DNA of 64,000 nucleotides from Pelobacter seleniigenes DSM 18267 (GCF_000711225.1 NZ_JOMG01000001.1:228855-292854); one strand, 5' to 3'; shown: positions 8,813-18,205, counted from the stretch's first letter. A program made the numbers and translations. The notes: generated by a model not told the origin, from the sequence alone.

Positions 8813-9918
8813 ACAAAGCAAAAAAACTGACCCAGAAAGAATACCTGATGATTCTGGAGAATATCGACGATGCCGTCATCGCCGTTGACCAGAACGGAGT
8901 CATCAACCTGTTTAATCCGGCGGCGCAGAGTTTCACGGGCCGCTCCGAAAAAACCAGCCTGGGCAAATCTTTTTTCGAATGTTTTGACTGGCAGGAAACC
9001 CTCTGTTATCTGACCCGCAAGGCGCTTGATGAAGGACGGTCCATTTCCGACCACGAAACAGTGACCCTGAAGCCGACCGGAACCCGGCGGGCGCGGCCGG
9101 TCAGTGTCACCGTGTCACCTATTTTTTCGACCCCGGGACCGCAGCAGGGGGCCGTGCTGATCATGCATGATCTGACCCAGGTCAAATCCCTGGAGGACGC
9201 CGTGCGCCACGCCGATCGCCTGACCATGGTCGGTACCATGGCCGCCGGTCTGGCCCACGAAATCAAAAATCCCCTCGGCGGTATCAAGGGGTCTGCCCAA
9301 CTGCTGCAAATGGAACTGGGACAGACCAATGACCTCCATGAATATACCAGCCTGATCGTCCGCGAAACGGAGCGGATCAACCGGATCATCGAAGAGCTCC
9401 TCGACCTGGCGAAACCGCGCAAGGCCTGCTTCCAATCGGTCAATGTCAGCAGGCTGCTTGATGAAATCGTGACCCTGCAGAAGAATTCGGTCCGCGAGCG
9501 CGGGATTCAATTCAAATGGCAGCTTGACCCCAGCATCCCGGAAATTCCCGGAGACCCGGACCTGCTCACCCGACTGTTCCTGAACCTGCTGAAAAATGCT
9601 TGCGAGGCTACCCCCGACAATACGGAAATTTTACTTGAAAGCCGCATTGATGCTGAATATCATCTATCTCTCCCCGGCTCAAGGCCGACCCCGATGGTTC
9701 TCATCAGCATCAGCGATCAGGGACCCGGAATCGGCCAGGAGGAACTGGAACAAATTTTCACCCCGTTTTATACGACTAAAACCGGAGGAAACGGTCTCGG
9801 TTTGCCGATTTGCCAGAAGATTGTCACCAATCACGGCGGATTGATGCATTTCGAAAAACGCCCTGAAGGCGGCACGACCGTAAATATCTCCTTACCCCTG
9901 TTCAATAATCGTTCGTAA
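8809..9918 (+). CDS. NtrB-like PAS histidine kinase
   Basis: The 369-residue soluble kinase has an N-terminal PAS domain (about 12-120, ENIDDAVIAVDQNGVINLFNP), HisKA with AGLAHEIKNPLGGIKG, and HATPase_c with FLNLLKNACEA, DQGPGIG and GNGLGLPI. There is no membrane segment, as in NtrB (GlnL). It overlaps dusB by four bases and precedes an NtrC-like activator, so it is the probable cytosolic partner of that regulator. A role in nitrogen control is inferred from gene order and domain layout. No glnA, amtB or PII gene is nearby to confirm it. Confidence 0.8.
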   Translation: MNKAKKLTQKEYLMILENIDDAVIAVDQNGVINLFNPAAQSFTGRSEKTSLGKSFFECFDWQETLCYLTRKALDEGRSISDHETVTLKPTGTRRARPVSVTVSPIFSTPGPQQGAVLIMHDLTQVKSLEDAVRHADRLTMVGTMAAGLAHEIKNPLGGIKGSAQLLQMELGQTNDLHEYTSLIVRETERINRIIEELLDLAKPRKACFQSVNVSRLLDEIVTLQKNSVRERGIQFKWQLDPSIPEIPGDPDLLTRLFLNLLKNACEATPDNTEILLESRIDAEYHLSLPGSRPTPMVLISISDQGPGIGQEELEQIFTPFYTTKTGGNGLGLPICQKIVTNHGGLMHFEKRPEGGTTVNISLPLFNNRS

Positions 9919-10029
9919 GAACTTGGTCAACAACCGGATGATCATGGGAATCCGGTCGCCACTGGTTGCCCGCCTGCGAAATGCGCAGCCGGTGCTTGCT
10001 TGCGACATCTGCTGAAAGAGGAAAACTAC

Positions 10030-11475
10030 ATGGCAATAGAACGCATCCTGGTTGCCGATGACGAAGAAAGCATTCGCTGGGTCCTGTCCAAAGCTCTTAA
10101 AAAACAGGGCTTTTCCGTCGATCTGGCGGAAGATGGGGCGCAGGCCCGCAACATGGCCCGGCGGCATCATTACGACCTCGCGGTCCTCGACATCAAAATG
10201 CCGGGCATTCAGGGGCTTGACCTGCTCAAACAGTTTCGTATCGAACATCCGGACACCCTGGTAATCATCATGACCGCTGAAGCCACCATGGAGCATGCGG
10301 TGACTGCCATGAAGAACGGGGCCTATGACTACCTGACCAAACCTTTCGACCTGGCTGCTCTCGATGCGATCATTCTCAAGGCGGAAAAAGCCGCGGAAGT
10401 CACTGAGCAGATTGATCAGCTCAAGGAAGAACTGCAGGGGCAATTCAGCTTCGGCCGCTCCATTATCGGCAACAGCCAACTGATGCAGGAAGTTTACAAG
10501 ACCCTGGGGCGGGTTGCAGAATCGGATGTAACCGTGCTGGTCACCGGCGAAAGCGGCACCGGCAAGGAACTGATCGCCAGGGCCATCCACATCAACAGTA
10601 AGCGTATCGGCAAACCCTTTATCGCGATCAACTGCGCCGCCATCCCCCATGAGCTGCTGGAAAACGAACTGTTCGGTCACGAACGCGGGGCCTTTACCGG
10701 GGCAACGGATCGGAAGAGCGGGAAATTCGAGCAGGCCGACGGCGGTACCCTGTTCCTTGACGAGATCGGCGATATGCCGCTGGAACTGCAGGCCAAACTG
10801 TTGCGGGTGTTGCAGGAGAAAGAGATCACCAGAACCGGGGGTAGCCAGACGATCAGGGTGGATGTGCGGATTGTTGCAGCCACCAATCAGGACATCGCCG
10901 AGCTGGTCAAGCAGAAGCAATTTCGGGAAGATCTCTACTATCGCCTGAACGTGGTTCCCATCAGCCTGCCACCGCTACGAAAAAGACAGGACGACATTCC
11001 GATGCTGGCCGAGTTCTTTCTGCAGCGCGCCAAACAGGATCTCGGCATCGATGCCATGGAGTGCAGTCCGGAAGCGATCAAAATGCTCCAGGCCTACCAC
11101 TGGCCGGGGAACGTCAGGGAGTTGGAAAATGTCATCAAACGCGCCGCCCTGCTCTCTCCCAACCACGTCCTGACGCCATCCGACTTTCCCGGGCTGATCA
11201 ATACGGAAGAAAAAGTCCAGAGTCAGGACGAATCACTGGAAGCACTGGTTTCACGGAAGCTGGAAAATTCGCTGGTCCAGATGAACCTGCTGGAAATGAA
11301 TAATCTCTACGAGATGGTTCTGCATCAGGTCGAGCGGCCGCTGATCAACATCGTCCTCAAAAAAGCCAAGGGCAACCAGGTCCGCACCGCAGAGATTCTC
11401 GGCATCAACCGCAACACCCTGCGCAAAAAGATCACCACTCTGAACATCCCGGTCAAACGCGGCAACGGTGAGTAA
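10030..11475 (+). CDS. NtrC-like sigma-54 response regulator
   Basis: The 481-residue regulator has a receiver (DDEES start, phospho-Asp in [10 protein letters not shown]), an AAA+ domain with Walker A GESGTGKE, the sigma-54 contact loop GAFTGA, Walker B LFLDEIGD and the arginine finger region, and a Fis-type helix-turn-helix at the end ([17 protein letters not shown]). The ATG at 10030 follows AGAGGAAAACTAC; the longer frame from 10000 lacks a site. Between the AAA+ and DNA-binding parts lies an insert of about 60 residues ([18 protein letters not shown] region) that is longer than in enteric NtrC. It follows the NtrB-like kinase after 111 bases. Confidence 0.87.
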   Translation: MAIERILVADDEESIRWVLSKALKKQGFSVDLAEDGAQARNMARRHHYDLAVLDIKMPGIQGLDLLKQFRIEHPDTLVIIMTAEATMEHAVTAMKNGAYDYLTKPFDLAALDAIILKAEKAAEVTEQIDQLKEELQGQFSFGRSIIGNSQLMQEVYKTLGRVAESDVTVLVTGESGTGKELIARAIHINSKRIGKPFIAINCAAIPHELLENELFGHERGAFTGATDRKSGKFEQADGGTLFLDEIGDMPLELQAKLLRVLQEKEITRTGGSQTIRVDVRIVAATNQDIAELVKQKQFREDLYYRLNVVPISLPPLRKRQDDIPMLAEFFLQRAKQDLGIDAMECSPEAIKMLQAYHWPGNVRELENVIKRAALLSPNHVLTPSDFPGLINTEEKVQSQDESLEALVSRKLENSLVQMNLLEMNNLYEMVLHQVERPLINIVLKKAKGNQVRTAEILGINRNTLRKKITTLNIPVKRGNGE

Positions 11476-11501
11476 CCCGCCCCCCCCCAGTGGGGAGCGG
11501 G
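11476..11501 (+). terminator. Weak hairpin after the NtrC-like gene
   Basis: CCCGC and GCGGG flank a C-rich loop immediately after the stop, and a second GC hairpin (11526-11546) overlaps the dnaB stop. Neither has a clean T-run, so termination here is uncertain. Confidence 0.3.
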
Positions 11502-11543
11502 ATTTGAAATTTATGATCTGAAATCTGAGCTCCCTTGGGGGGC

Positions 11544-12914
11544 TCAGTATCCCTCTTCCCGTTTCGCCTGGTTCTCGAAGCGGGTGAATTCACCGCGGAA
11601 GGTCAGATGAACAGTGCCGATGGGGCCGTTCCGCTGTTTGCCGATGATGATTTCGGCATCTTTGTCATGCCCTTTATCACAGGTCTTCTCACGGCTTTTG
11701 CAGTCATCACAATAGACCGCGTCACGATAGACAAACATGATCACGTCGGCATCCTGCTCGATAGCACCGGATTCACGCAAGTCGGCCATCATCGGTCGCT
11801 TGTCGGTCCGGCTCTCCAAAGAGCGGTTCAACTGCGACAAGGCCACCACCGGCAGGTCCAGTTCCTTGGCCAGGGCCTTCAGAGACCGCGAGATTTCCGA
11901 GATTTCCTGCTGCCGACTTTCCGGATTACTGCCACGCATCAACTGCAGGTAGTCGACGATGATCAGCCCCAGTCCGTGTTCAGCCTTCAGGCGCCGGGCC
12001 TTGGAGCGCAGTTCAAGGACGGTGATGGCCGGGGTATCATCAATAAAGATCTGCGCCTCGGTCAACTGCCCCGCAGCCATGGTCAATTTTGGCCAGTCCG
12101 ACTCGCCGAGGTGGCCGGTCCGCAAGCGACCGGCATCCACCCTTGCGATGGAACAGAGCAGCCGCTGAACCAGCTGTTCCTTGCTCATCTCCAGGGAGAA
12201 GATCGCCGCGGTCACCGGCTTTTCTGAGTGGGTGGTGGCATTTTCCAGCAGGTTCAGGGCAAAGGCGGTCTTCCCCATGGAGGGGCGCCCGGCCAGAATG
12301 ATCAGGTCACTCGGCTGCAAACCGGCGGTCATTTTATCCATATCGTGATAGCCGGTCGGCACCCCGGTCACCAGCTCCTTCCGCTCATAGAGCTTCTCGA
12401 TCGACTTGAAGGTATCCTTGAGAATGTCGCGAACGGGGTAATAGGATGGCCGAATACGGTTTTCGGAGATCTCAAAGATCGATTTCTCCGCATGGTCGAG
12501 AATTTCTTCCATATCGCCGCCCTCGTACCCCCGGGTGGCAATATCCGTGGAGACCTCGATTAACTTCCGTGCAACCGACTTTTCCTTGACCAGTTTGCAG
12601 TAGTAGGCGATGTTGGCCGCAGTAGGGACATAATCGACCAGGGTCGCCAGATAGGTACTGCCGCCGACATCGTCCAGTTCCCCCCGGTCCTTGAGGGCCG
12701 CGGTCAGGGTTACCAAGTCGGCGGGCTCATTTTTTTCCGAAAGAGCCAGTAGAGCCCCGAAAATTTTACGATGGCTTTCGCGATAAAAATCGCTGACAGT
12801 AAGAAACTCCAGCGCTCGACTCAGGGCTTCATTTTCAAGCAACACGCCGCCGAGCACGGACATTTCCGCTTCCAGGTTCTGCGGTGGCAAACGATGGGTA
12901 TGATGTTCCGACAT
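11544..12914 (-). CDS. dnaB: Replicative DNA helicase DnaB
   Basis: The 456-residue hexameric helicase unwinds DNA at the replication fork. The N-terminal DnaB domain opens with LPPQNLEAEMSVLGG. The RecA-like motor has Walker A AGRPSMGKTAFAL, Walker B LIIVDYLQLM, and ALSQLNRSLE and GKQRNGPIG further on. Near the C-terminus the usual short acidic stretch after FVYRD is replaced by a cysteine-containing segment, CDDCKSREKTC, which is not part of core DnaB. The ATG at 12914 has AGAGG close upstream; a TTG at 12932 is less likely. In relatives dnaB often follows rplI, but here rplI is 26 kb away. Confidence 0.93.
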   Translation of the reverse strand: MSEHHTHRLPPQNLEAEMSVLGGVLLENEALSRALEFLTVSDFYRESHRKIFGALLALSEKNEPADLVTLTAALKDRGELDDVGGSTYLATLVDYVPTAANIAYYCKLVKEKSVARKLIEVSTDIATRGYEGGDMEEILDHAEKSIFEISENRIRPSYYPVRDILKDTFKSIEKLYERKELVTGVPTGYHDMDKMTAGLQPSDLIILAGRPSMGKTAFALNLLENATTHSEKPVTAAIFSLEMSKEQLVQRLLCSIARVDAGRLRTGHLGESDWPKLTMAAGQLTEAQIFIDDTPAITVLELRSKARRLKAEHGLGLIIVDYLQLMRGSNPESRQQEISEISRSLKALAKELDLPVVALSQLNRSLESRTDKRPMMADLRESGAIEQDADVIMFVYRDAVYCDDCKSREKTCDKGHDKDAEIIIGKQRNGPIGTVHLTFRGEFTRFENQAKREEGY

Positions 12915-13101
12915 AGACCTCTTTCCAATCAATCGTGGTGAGGGGAAAAGATAGCAGAGTTGCGCCGGTACGGAAACAAAAAGCCGCTGAAAAATACTTC
13001 ATTAACTCGCAAACGGATACGCGCCTCACAGGCTCTTGTGGCACTTGCCCCTGGCCACCGAAAAGAAGGGTCCCCGACATTCAGCGTGGCAGAGAAAACA
13101 G

Positions 13102-13129
13102 TTGCATTCAAAAAAAAACCGTTTATACC
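13102..13129 (+). promoter_or_regulatory. Candidate promoter of the DUF2179 gene
   Basis: TTGCAT (13102-13107) and TATACC (13124-13129) are separated by 16 bases, about 75 bases upstream of the start codon. Confidence 0.35.
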
Positions 13130-13205
13130 TGTATCCTTTTGTTAACATTTCACAACAGCATGACCAATTCCAGCAAGCGCTGTTTTTGACAAGAGGCAGA
13201 AAATC

Positions 13206-13790
13206 ATGACTTTTTTGACCAATAACCCGTACTTCCCGCTGCTGATACTTCCGCTGCTGGTCTTTCTGGCGCGGATCATCGATGTCTCCATCGGCACCCT
13301 GAGGATTATATTCGTTTCCAAGGGGCTTAAAAACTTTGCTGCAATCCTGGGCTTTTTCGAGTCGTTGATCTGGTTGCTGGCCGTAACCCAGGTCATGCAG
13401 AACCTCAACTCCTGGCAGACCTATGTCGCCTTTGCGCTGGGTTTTGCAGCCGGAAACTACGTCGGAGTCGCGCTGGAAGAGAGAATTGCCATCGGCAATA
13501 TGCTGATCCGGGTGATCACCCGCAAAGAGGCGGATGAGCTGGTCAATGTTCTCTGGCAGGCCGGATACGGGGTCACCAGCGTCGACGCACTGGGTGAGTC
13601 AGGCCCGGTCAAGCTGATTTTCACCATCGCCAAGCGGAAAAATCTGGCTAAGATTCTCGCGATTATTAAAAAATATAACCCGAACGCATTCTACACCATC
13701 GAAGATATGCGCTTTGTGAATGAAACCTATCTGCCAGCGCTGACCAAACGCACCCTGTTCCCGCGTCTGGCCCTGGGCAAACGCAAATGA
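13206..13790 (+). CDS. UPF0316 membrane protein (DUF5698/DUF2179)
   Basis: The 194-residue protein has three or more hydrophobic segments in the first 105 residues, then a soluble C-terminal DUF2179 domain of about 80 residues (RVITRKEADELVNVLWQ, YTIEDMRFVNE). The opening ARIIDVSIGTLRIIFVSKG is the hallmark of the UPF0316 family. Its biochemical role is unknown. DUF2179-type domains occur in other proteins as small ligand-binding or regulatory modules. It is followed by an unrelated Cys-tailed protein 66 bases downstream on the same strand. Confidence 0.85.
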   Translation: MTFLTNNPYFPLLILPLLVFLARIIDVSIGTLRIIFVSKGLKNFAAILGFFESLIWLLAVTQVMQNLNSWQTYVAFALGFAAGNYVGVALEERIAIGNMLIRVITRKEADELVNVLWQAGYGVTSVDALGESGPVKLIFTIAKRKNLAKILAIIKKYNPNAFYTIEDMRFVNETYLPALTKRTLFPRLALGKRK

Positions 13791-13856
13791 TCCTGACTCC
13801 GGCCGGGGGGCCGTGCCGGACTGAGCGGAGCTGAAGCTCCTGCCCCGAGAGGACTG

Positions 13857-14243
13857 ATGACCAAAGAAATTACCATTATTCTGTATCGCAGAAACTTTAC
13901 CAGCGCTTGGCGCTACGCCATCTGCAGTGAGGAGCTGGCGGCTCTGGCCACCGAACTGGACGCGGAATTCAGGCTGGCCGGGGTCGGCGTCAGCTTTGCC
14001 GGAGAAGCGGAAACCGGCGTCGATGTGCGTGGCTACGGTGACCTGTTGAATGCCGTGCGCCTGCGCTCATCCGAACCGGGCAGCGGCACCCCATGCCTGG
14101 GGCACATCATCGGCGCCAGCACAGACTGTGAGCTGCTTGCCGACATTCGCAAAGGCGTCAGCAGGTTGGCCTTTGCCCCGGAAACCATTCGGCCCGAAGA
14201 CGCCCACCGCAAGGTTTGCCACAACTGTGGCTGCGGCTGCTGA
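13857..14243 (+). CDS. Hypothetical protein with C-terminal CHNCGCGC tail
   Basis: I do not recognise this 128-residue soluble protein. It has a good ribosome site (GAGAGGACTG) and codon use like its neighbours, so it is probably real. Its last eight residues, CHNCGCGC, contain four cysteines and one histidine, enough for a metal or Fe-S site or a redox switch. Two other cysteines lie in the body (near residues 80 and 92), and one near residue 23. The body is mixed alpha/beta by composition. It follows the DUF2179 gene and precedes a MITE-like element. A metal-carrying role is only a guess from the tail. Confidence 0.6.
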   Translation: MTKEITIILYRRNFTSAWRYAICSEELAALATELDAEFRLAGVGVSFAGEAETGVDVRGYGDLLNAVRLRSSEPGSGTPCLGHIIGASTDCELLADIRKGVSRLAFAPETIRPEDAHRKVCHNCGCGC

Positions 14244-14262
14244 ACGGCAGGCCTGCGTCCAC

Positions 14263-14410
14263 TTAGCAGGGTGTTGAAAAACGTTTTCGAGGCAGTAAGT
14301 ACAAGGCAAAAATTGCCGAAGAAGCACAGTTTACATTCAGTAAATGAGCATTTTGAGGCTATTTTTAACGCAGTAATTGCAACGCAGATAGTTTTTCAAC
14401 AGCCTGTTAG
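14263..14410. mobile_element. MITE-like element with 20-base terminal inverted repeats
   Basis: The 148-base segment starts with TTAGCAGGGTGTTGAAAAAC and ends with GTTTTTCAACAGCCTGTTAG. These are inverted copies matching at 17 of 20 positions. It holds no gene. Its inner sequence (AAGTACAAGGCAAAAATTGCC and onward) is AT-richer than the surrounding genes. It has the build of a miniature inverted-repeat element mobilised by a transposase elsewhere. No target duplication is obvious. It supplies the stop codon of the GFA gene (TAA read from 14409). Confidence 0.6.
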
Positions 14411-14826
14411 GCGTTCCCCTTTTCCGGCCGCTGGTCGAAGGAGGGAAGTGCCGTAATATCTTTGACCCAGGGCAGCATCGTTTCGCAGAAAACGTTGATG
14501 GTTGGTTGCACGGCTGTCGGGTCGCTCAAGGAGCCGAGCTGTAGCAGGCAACTGGCCGGGAATTTTTTATGCAGGACATAGACGGCCGAGCCGCAGTTGC
14601 GACAGAAATGTTTGCGGGCATTCTCGGTCATCTGATAGCTGCTGAGGATCTCTTTTCCGGCCGTGATCTCAAAAGCATCGCGGTCAACAATGACCACGGT
14701 CTGAAACGCCGCCCCGGATATTTTCTTGCAGGTATTGCAATGACAGTTGGCCACCGCCTTGACCGGCTGATTCAATTGATATTGCACCGCCCCGCACAGA
14801 CATGCTCCTGTCATGGTCTCCGCCAT
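14407..14826 (-). CDS. GFA/CENP-V family zinc protein
   Basis: The 139-residue protein belongs to the glutathione-dependent formaldehyde-activating (GFA) fold. The zinc-binding cysteines are visible in CLCGAVQY (about 9-11), CHCNTCKK (about 29-34) and HFCRNCGSAVY (about 74-80). Members bind two zinc ions in a beta-tent fold; most have no proven activity, so the substrate is unknown. The reading frame ends inside the terminal repeat of the neighbouring MITE-like element, which means the last few residues may come from the insertion. Upstream of 14826 is a short gene-free stretch. Confidence 0.8.
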   Translation of the reverse strand: MAETMTGACLCGAVQYQLNQPVKAVANCHCNTCKKISGAAFQTVVIVDRDAFEITAGKEILSSYQMTENARKHFCRNCGSAVYVLHKKFPASCLLQLGSLSDPTAVQPTINVFCETMLPWVKDITALPSFDQRPEKGNA

Positions 14827-14982
14827 AGGTCCTCCCCGTCAATGTCACTGGTAAGCGTTCACGATGGTTTATTTTAGCAGAGTGGAGCGTTTTTTTCTGT
14901 TCCCCCGAGCAGGGGCAAACCGTAGGGTCGTCGCCTTGCACAAGAGCACGACATGAGGAGAATAAAGAAGAGAGAAGAAGTG

Positions 14983-15020
14983 CCGGGTCCGGCGGGAAGT
15001 TTCCTCCCCGCCGAACCCGG
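14983..15020 (-). terminator. Terminator of the glcD-glcF operon
   Basis: A 14-base-pair stem with one mismatch (14983-14996 with 15007-15020) is followed on the minus strand by a pyrimidine-rich run of T and C (14982 downward). It lies about 50 bases past the glcF-like stop. Confidence 0.65.
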
Positions 15021-15067
15021 CCGATGGTTATTGCCAGATGAAGGCTCAGCAGGCCGGTTGCCGGCAG

Positions 15068-16363
15068 CTAAGCTTTTTTCCGGGCCTTTTGCGCCCGTTT
15101 AATGGAGCGCTCGTAAATCTCCACCACCGGGTGGGTGGTCTGCAGCCGATTGCCTTCGGTCAGGTTGGCGTCGGTCAGGTTCATCGCACAGCCGGGGCAG
15201 GCGGTGAACAGGTTGGCGAAGCCGCGCTGCTTGATTTCCTCGGCCTTCAACTTGCCTATCTGCTTGGTGTGGGCATAATTCTTCATGGAGAAAGTCCCGC
15301 CGAACCCGCAGCAGCTCTGGTTTTTCAGCTCCTGAAAATCGGTGTCAAAGTTGGCCCGGATGAAGTCACGCAGGACCCCTTCTTTCCCAGTTTTGTAATG
15401 ACAGGGGACATGCAGGGAAGAACCGCCGACCAATGGTATTTTTTCCGGCAATTTGACTTTCAACACCTCGGCCAGATAGAGCACGACATCCATGACCTTT
15501 TTACCGCCGGAACGGCCGGTTTCCTGCTCACCCATGGTGCCCAGTCCGTATTCACAGGTCGGGCAACACATCAACACGGTGTCGGCATCGCTGATCGAAT
15601 CGAAGTAATCGAAATTGCTGTTGACCTGATCGCGATAGATGCCCATTTCGCCCATGGTTGCCGAAGGGATCCCGCAGCATTTGTTGGTCTCCGGAACATA
15701 AACCGACACCCCGTAATGGAGCAGGGTTTCAACGATGGCCACACCCCAGTGCACGTAAATCAGCGTGGTTGCACAGCCGGGGTAGAAGATGACCCGGTGT
15801 TTTTCATTTTCCGCCTGATTGAAGCCGCCGTAGAGGCTGGTCAGGGCCTTGCTCGGCATGTCCACCACATGCCGCTTGGTCATATCGCCGATAAACGGGC
15901 TGTAGAGGCCGTAGGGCTTGAAGACTCCGTTATCAACCTTGCGGGTTCCCAGACGCAGACCGATATGAAAAAGCGGACTCATGGCCGCCAGGAACTGGGG
16001 CTTGCCCATGGCTATCTTCAGGGCCAATTTCTGCCACGCCGGCATCTTCTTCACCTGCCGCAGAATTCCCTTGGCCTTCAGGAAGATCTGATCGGTGGCC
16101 ACCCCGGAAGGGCAGTTCTTTTTACAGCGTCCGCAGAGCAGACAATAATCGATATATTTGAAGATTTCCTCGGCTTTATCGAGCTTCCCTTCGTAGAGAG
16201 CCTCAATGAGATACATCTTGCCGCGGGCAACCGCAGATTCCTGCCAGTCCTTCTTGTACAGCGGACAGACCGACTGACAGGTTCCGCAGCGACTGCACTG
16301 GATCAGCAGGTCCTCCAGTTCCTTCAGCTCTTCGACACATTTTGCTACCGCATCACGATTCAT
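15068..16363 (-). CDS. Fe-S subunit of lactate/glycolate oxidase (GlcF/LldF-like)
   Basis: The 431-residue protein carries two [4Fe-4S] motifs near the N-terminus, CSRCGTCQSVCP (about 23-34) and CLLCGRCKKNCP (about 73-84). Two CCG domains of the heterodisulfide-reductase type follow (CCGIPSATMG and CCGFGGTFS, each with a further CxxC-type pair). It takes electrons from the adjacent FAD dehydrogenase and passes them toward the quinone pool. It begins 12 bases after the dehydrogenase stop, so the pair is one operon. Divergence from a lactate permease makes lactate the more likely substrate than glycolate. Confidence 0.88.
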   Translation of the reverse strand: MNRDAVAKCVEELKELEDLLIQCSRCGTCQSVCPLYKKDWQESAVARGKMYLIEALYEGKLDKAEEIFKYIDYCLLCGRCKKNCPSGVATDQIFLKAKGILRQVKKMPAWQKLALKIAMGKPQFLAAMSPLFHIGLRLGTRKVDNGVFKPYGLYSPFIGDMTKRHVVDMPSKALTSLYGGFNQAENEKHRVIFYPGCATTLIYVHWGVAIVETLLHYGVSVYVPETNKCCGIPSATMGEMGIYRDQVNSNFDYFDSISDADTVLMCCPTCEYGLGTMGEQETGRSGGKKVMDVVLYLAEVLKVKLPEKIPLVGGSSLHVPCHYKTGKEGVLRDFIRANFDTDFQELKNQSCCGFGGTFSMKNYAHTKQIGKLKAEEIKQRGFANLFTACPGCAMNLTDANLTEGNRLQTTHPVVEIYERSIKRAQKARKKA

Positions 16364-16375
16364 GGCTCGATCCCC

Positions 16376-17752
16376 TTAAATGGACTGCTTGTGCGGATTC
16401 AACAAATTCTTCGGGTCGACCCCACGCTTGATGGACTTCATGTAATTGATGGTCCCTTCACCGACTTCATCAACCATGAAACGCTGCTTGGCCAGACCGA
16501 TGCCGTGCTCGCCGGAACAGGTGCCGTCCAGGCGAAGCGCCGCGGCAAACATATCGGCAACCGCGGCATGAACCCGCTGCATCTCTTCAGCATCGCGCTT
16601 GTCACACAGAATGGTCGGATGCAGATTGCCGTCCCCGGCGTGACCGAAGGTGCCGATATCGAGCTTGTACTTGTTCTTGATCTCATCCAAGGCCATGAGA
16701 AAGTCGGGGATCTTGGTCCGTGGCACCGTGGTGTCTTCCAGCACCAGGGTCGGGCGCAAGCGGGCCAATGACGACAAGGCTTTACGCCGCCCTTCCCAAA
16801 GCGCTTCCCGCTCCTCAGCGGTGGCGGCAATTTTGATCTCGCCGTTATTCGCCGCGCAGACTTTCTGCACGATGGCATACTCTTCCTCGACCACGGCGGG
16901 ATGGCCATCGACTTCGATCAGCAGCAACGCCGCAGCATCCGTCGGCAACGGTACGCCGGTAGCTTCATGGACGGTGCGAATGGTGAAATTGTCCATCAGT
17001 TCCATGGTCGCAGGAAGCACATGGCCACGAATGATTCCGGACACCGTATTGCCGGCATCAATGATGTCCTTAAAAGAGACCAGCATCGCTTTGTGGGCCT
17101 TGGTCGGCGGCACCAGCTTGAGGATACACTCGGTCATTACCCCCAGTTGGCCTTCGGATTGTGACATCAGCCCGGTCAGGTTGAACCCGGTACAGAGTTT
17201 GACCGTCTTCCCCCCGGCCTTGACGATGTTCCCGGCCATGTCGCAAAAGGTCACGCCCATCACATAATCTTTGGTAACCCCGTATTTAAGCCCGCGCAGG
17301 CCGCCGGCATTTTCAGCCACATTGCCGCCGATGGTGGACATTTTCTGCGAGCCCGGATCGGGCGGATAAAATAACCCGGCTTCCTGTACTGCGGTTGCAA
17401 AATCCAGGGTAATCACCCCCGGCTGCACCACCGCATACATGTCATCGGTATTAATTTCGAGGATCTTATTCATTTTGGTCATCAGCAGCACACAGCCGCC
17501 GGCGACGGGGATGGTTGAACCGGCCAGGTTGGTGCCGGAACCGCGGGTAATCAGGGGAATATCATAATCGCTACAGAGCCGACAGATAGCGGCAACCTCG
17601 TCCGTGCTTTCCGGACGCACGACAACATCAGGTAGGGCCGGATTTTCCACCGAAGAATCAAAACTGTACAGCACCAGGTCGGTCGGCTGATCCCAATAAT
17701 CCTCCTCGCCGACAATTCCTTTGAACTTTGCCAACACATCTTTCGCAATCAT
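16376..17752 (-). CDS. FAD-linked D-lactate/glycolate dehydrogenase (GlcD-like)
   Basis: The 458-residue flavoprotein has a PCMH FAD-binding domain (PLITRGSGTNLAGS, MSTIGGNVAENAGG) and a FAD-linked oxidase C-terminal domain ending in the GEHGIG motif with NPKNLLNP-like terminus. It oxidises a 2-hydroxy acid, most likely D-lactate, and passes electrons to the following Fe-S subunit. The ATG at 17752 has AAGGGG eight bases upstream; the frame extends to 17794 without a site. The gene is read away from lactate permease, with a 1.2 kb control region between them. Confidence 0.88.
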   Translation of the reverse strand: MIAKDVLAKFKGIVGEEDYWDQPTDLVLYSFDSSVENPALPDVVVRPESTDEVAAICRLCSDYDIPLITRGSGTNLAGSTIPVAGGCVLLMTKMNKILEINTDDMYAVVQPGVITLDFATAVQEAGLFYPPDPGSQKMSTIGGNVAENAGGLRGLKYGVTKDYVMGVTFCDMAGNIVKAGGKTVKLCTGFNLTGLMSQSEGQLGVMTECILKLVPPTKAHKAMLVSFKDIIDAGNTVSGIIRGHVLPATMELMDNFTIRTVHEATGVPLPTDAAALLLIEVDGHPAVVEEEYAIVQKVCAANNGEIKIAATAEEREALWEGRRKALSSLARLRPTLVLEDTTVPRTKIPDFLMALDEIKNKYKLDIGTFGHAGDGNLHPTILCDKRDAEEMQRVHAAVADMFAAALRLDGTCSGEHGIGLAKQRFMVDEVGEGTINYMKSIKRGVDPKNLLNPHKQSI

Positions 17753-18205
17753 CCCAAACCCCTTTCTGTCGATAACTCTATCGTATTTATGCAAATAATT
17801 TTGCGTGAATGGCGAGTAGAAACCGAAGATGAAACCTGTTTGACGGCCTTATGTTTAGTGCTGTGCCCGCTCTGACCACAGCGTGATTGTGGTGGACATC
17901 CTTTACTTATGGTGTTCCGATTACCCTGCAAGACCGGGCTCGGCTAGCAACCGCTAACAACAAAAATTTACAGCGGTCCCGCTAAAATCGGCCGCGCCGC
18001 TCTGGATCCTGAATCAATGTCGTCACTGCAGCTATAGCAACCGCTAACTTTTGCTCTCACTTCACTCGCTAACCCCGTCAATCCGAAATAGTGAATCGAA
18101 CATTGTTAGGCCCTAGCGTTTCCGGCCTTCGTCAGCACAAACGCTATTCGCGACAGCAAGGCAAGATCTCAAATAAACACCCAAAAAACCATGGTGTTGT
18201 TTTAT

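Noticed and set aside
14263..14410. Possible complete insertion sequence
   Set aside because: Only 148 bases with no transposase; described as a MITE-like element instead.
15038..16771. A 577-codon open frame on the plus strand opposite the GlcF/GlcD-like genes
   Set aside because: It lies antisense to two well-supported Fe-S/FAD genes with full family motifs, shows no recognisable domain itself, and is explained by GC-biased codon use.
17940..18120. Integron attC-like words (CGCTAAC repeats and a GTTAGGC)
   Set aside because: The spacing and the internal pairing of an attC site are missing, and no integrase or cassette genes are present.
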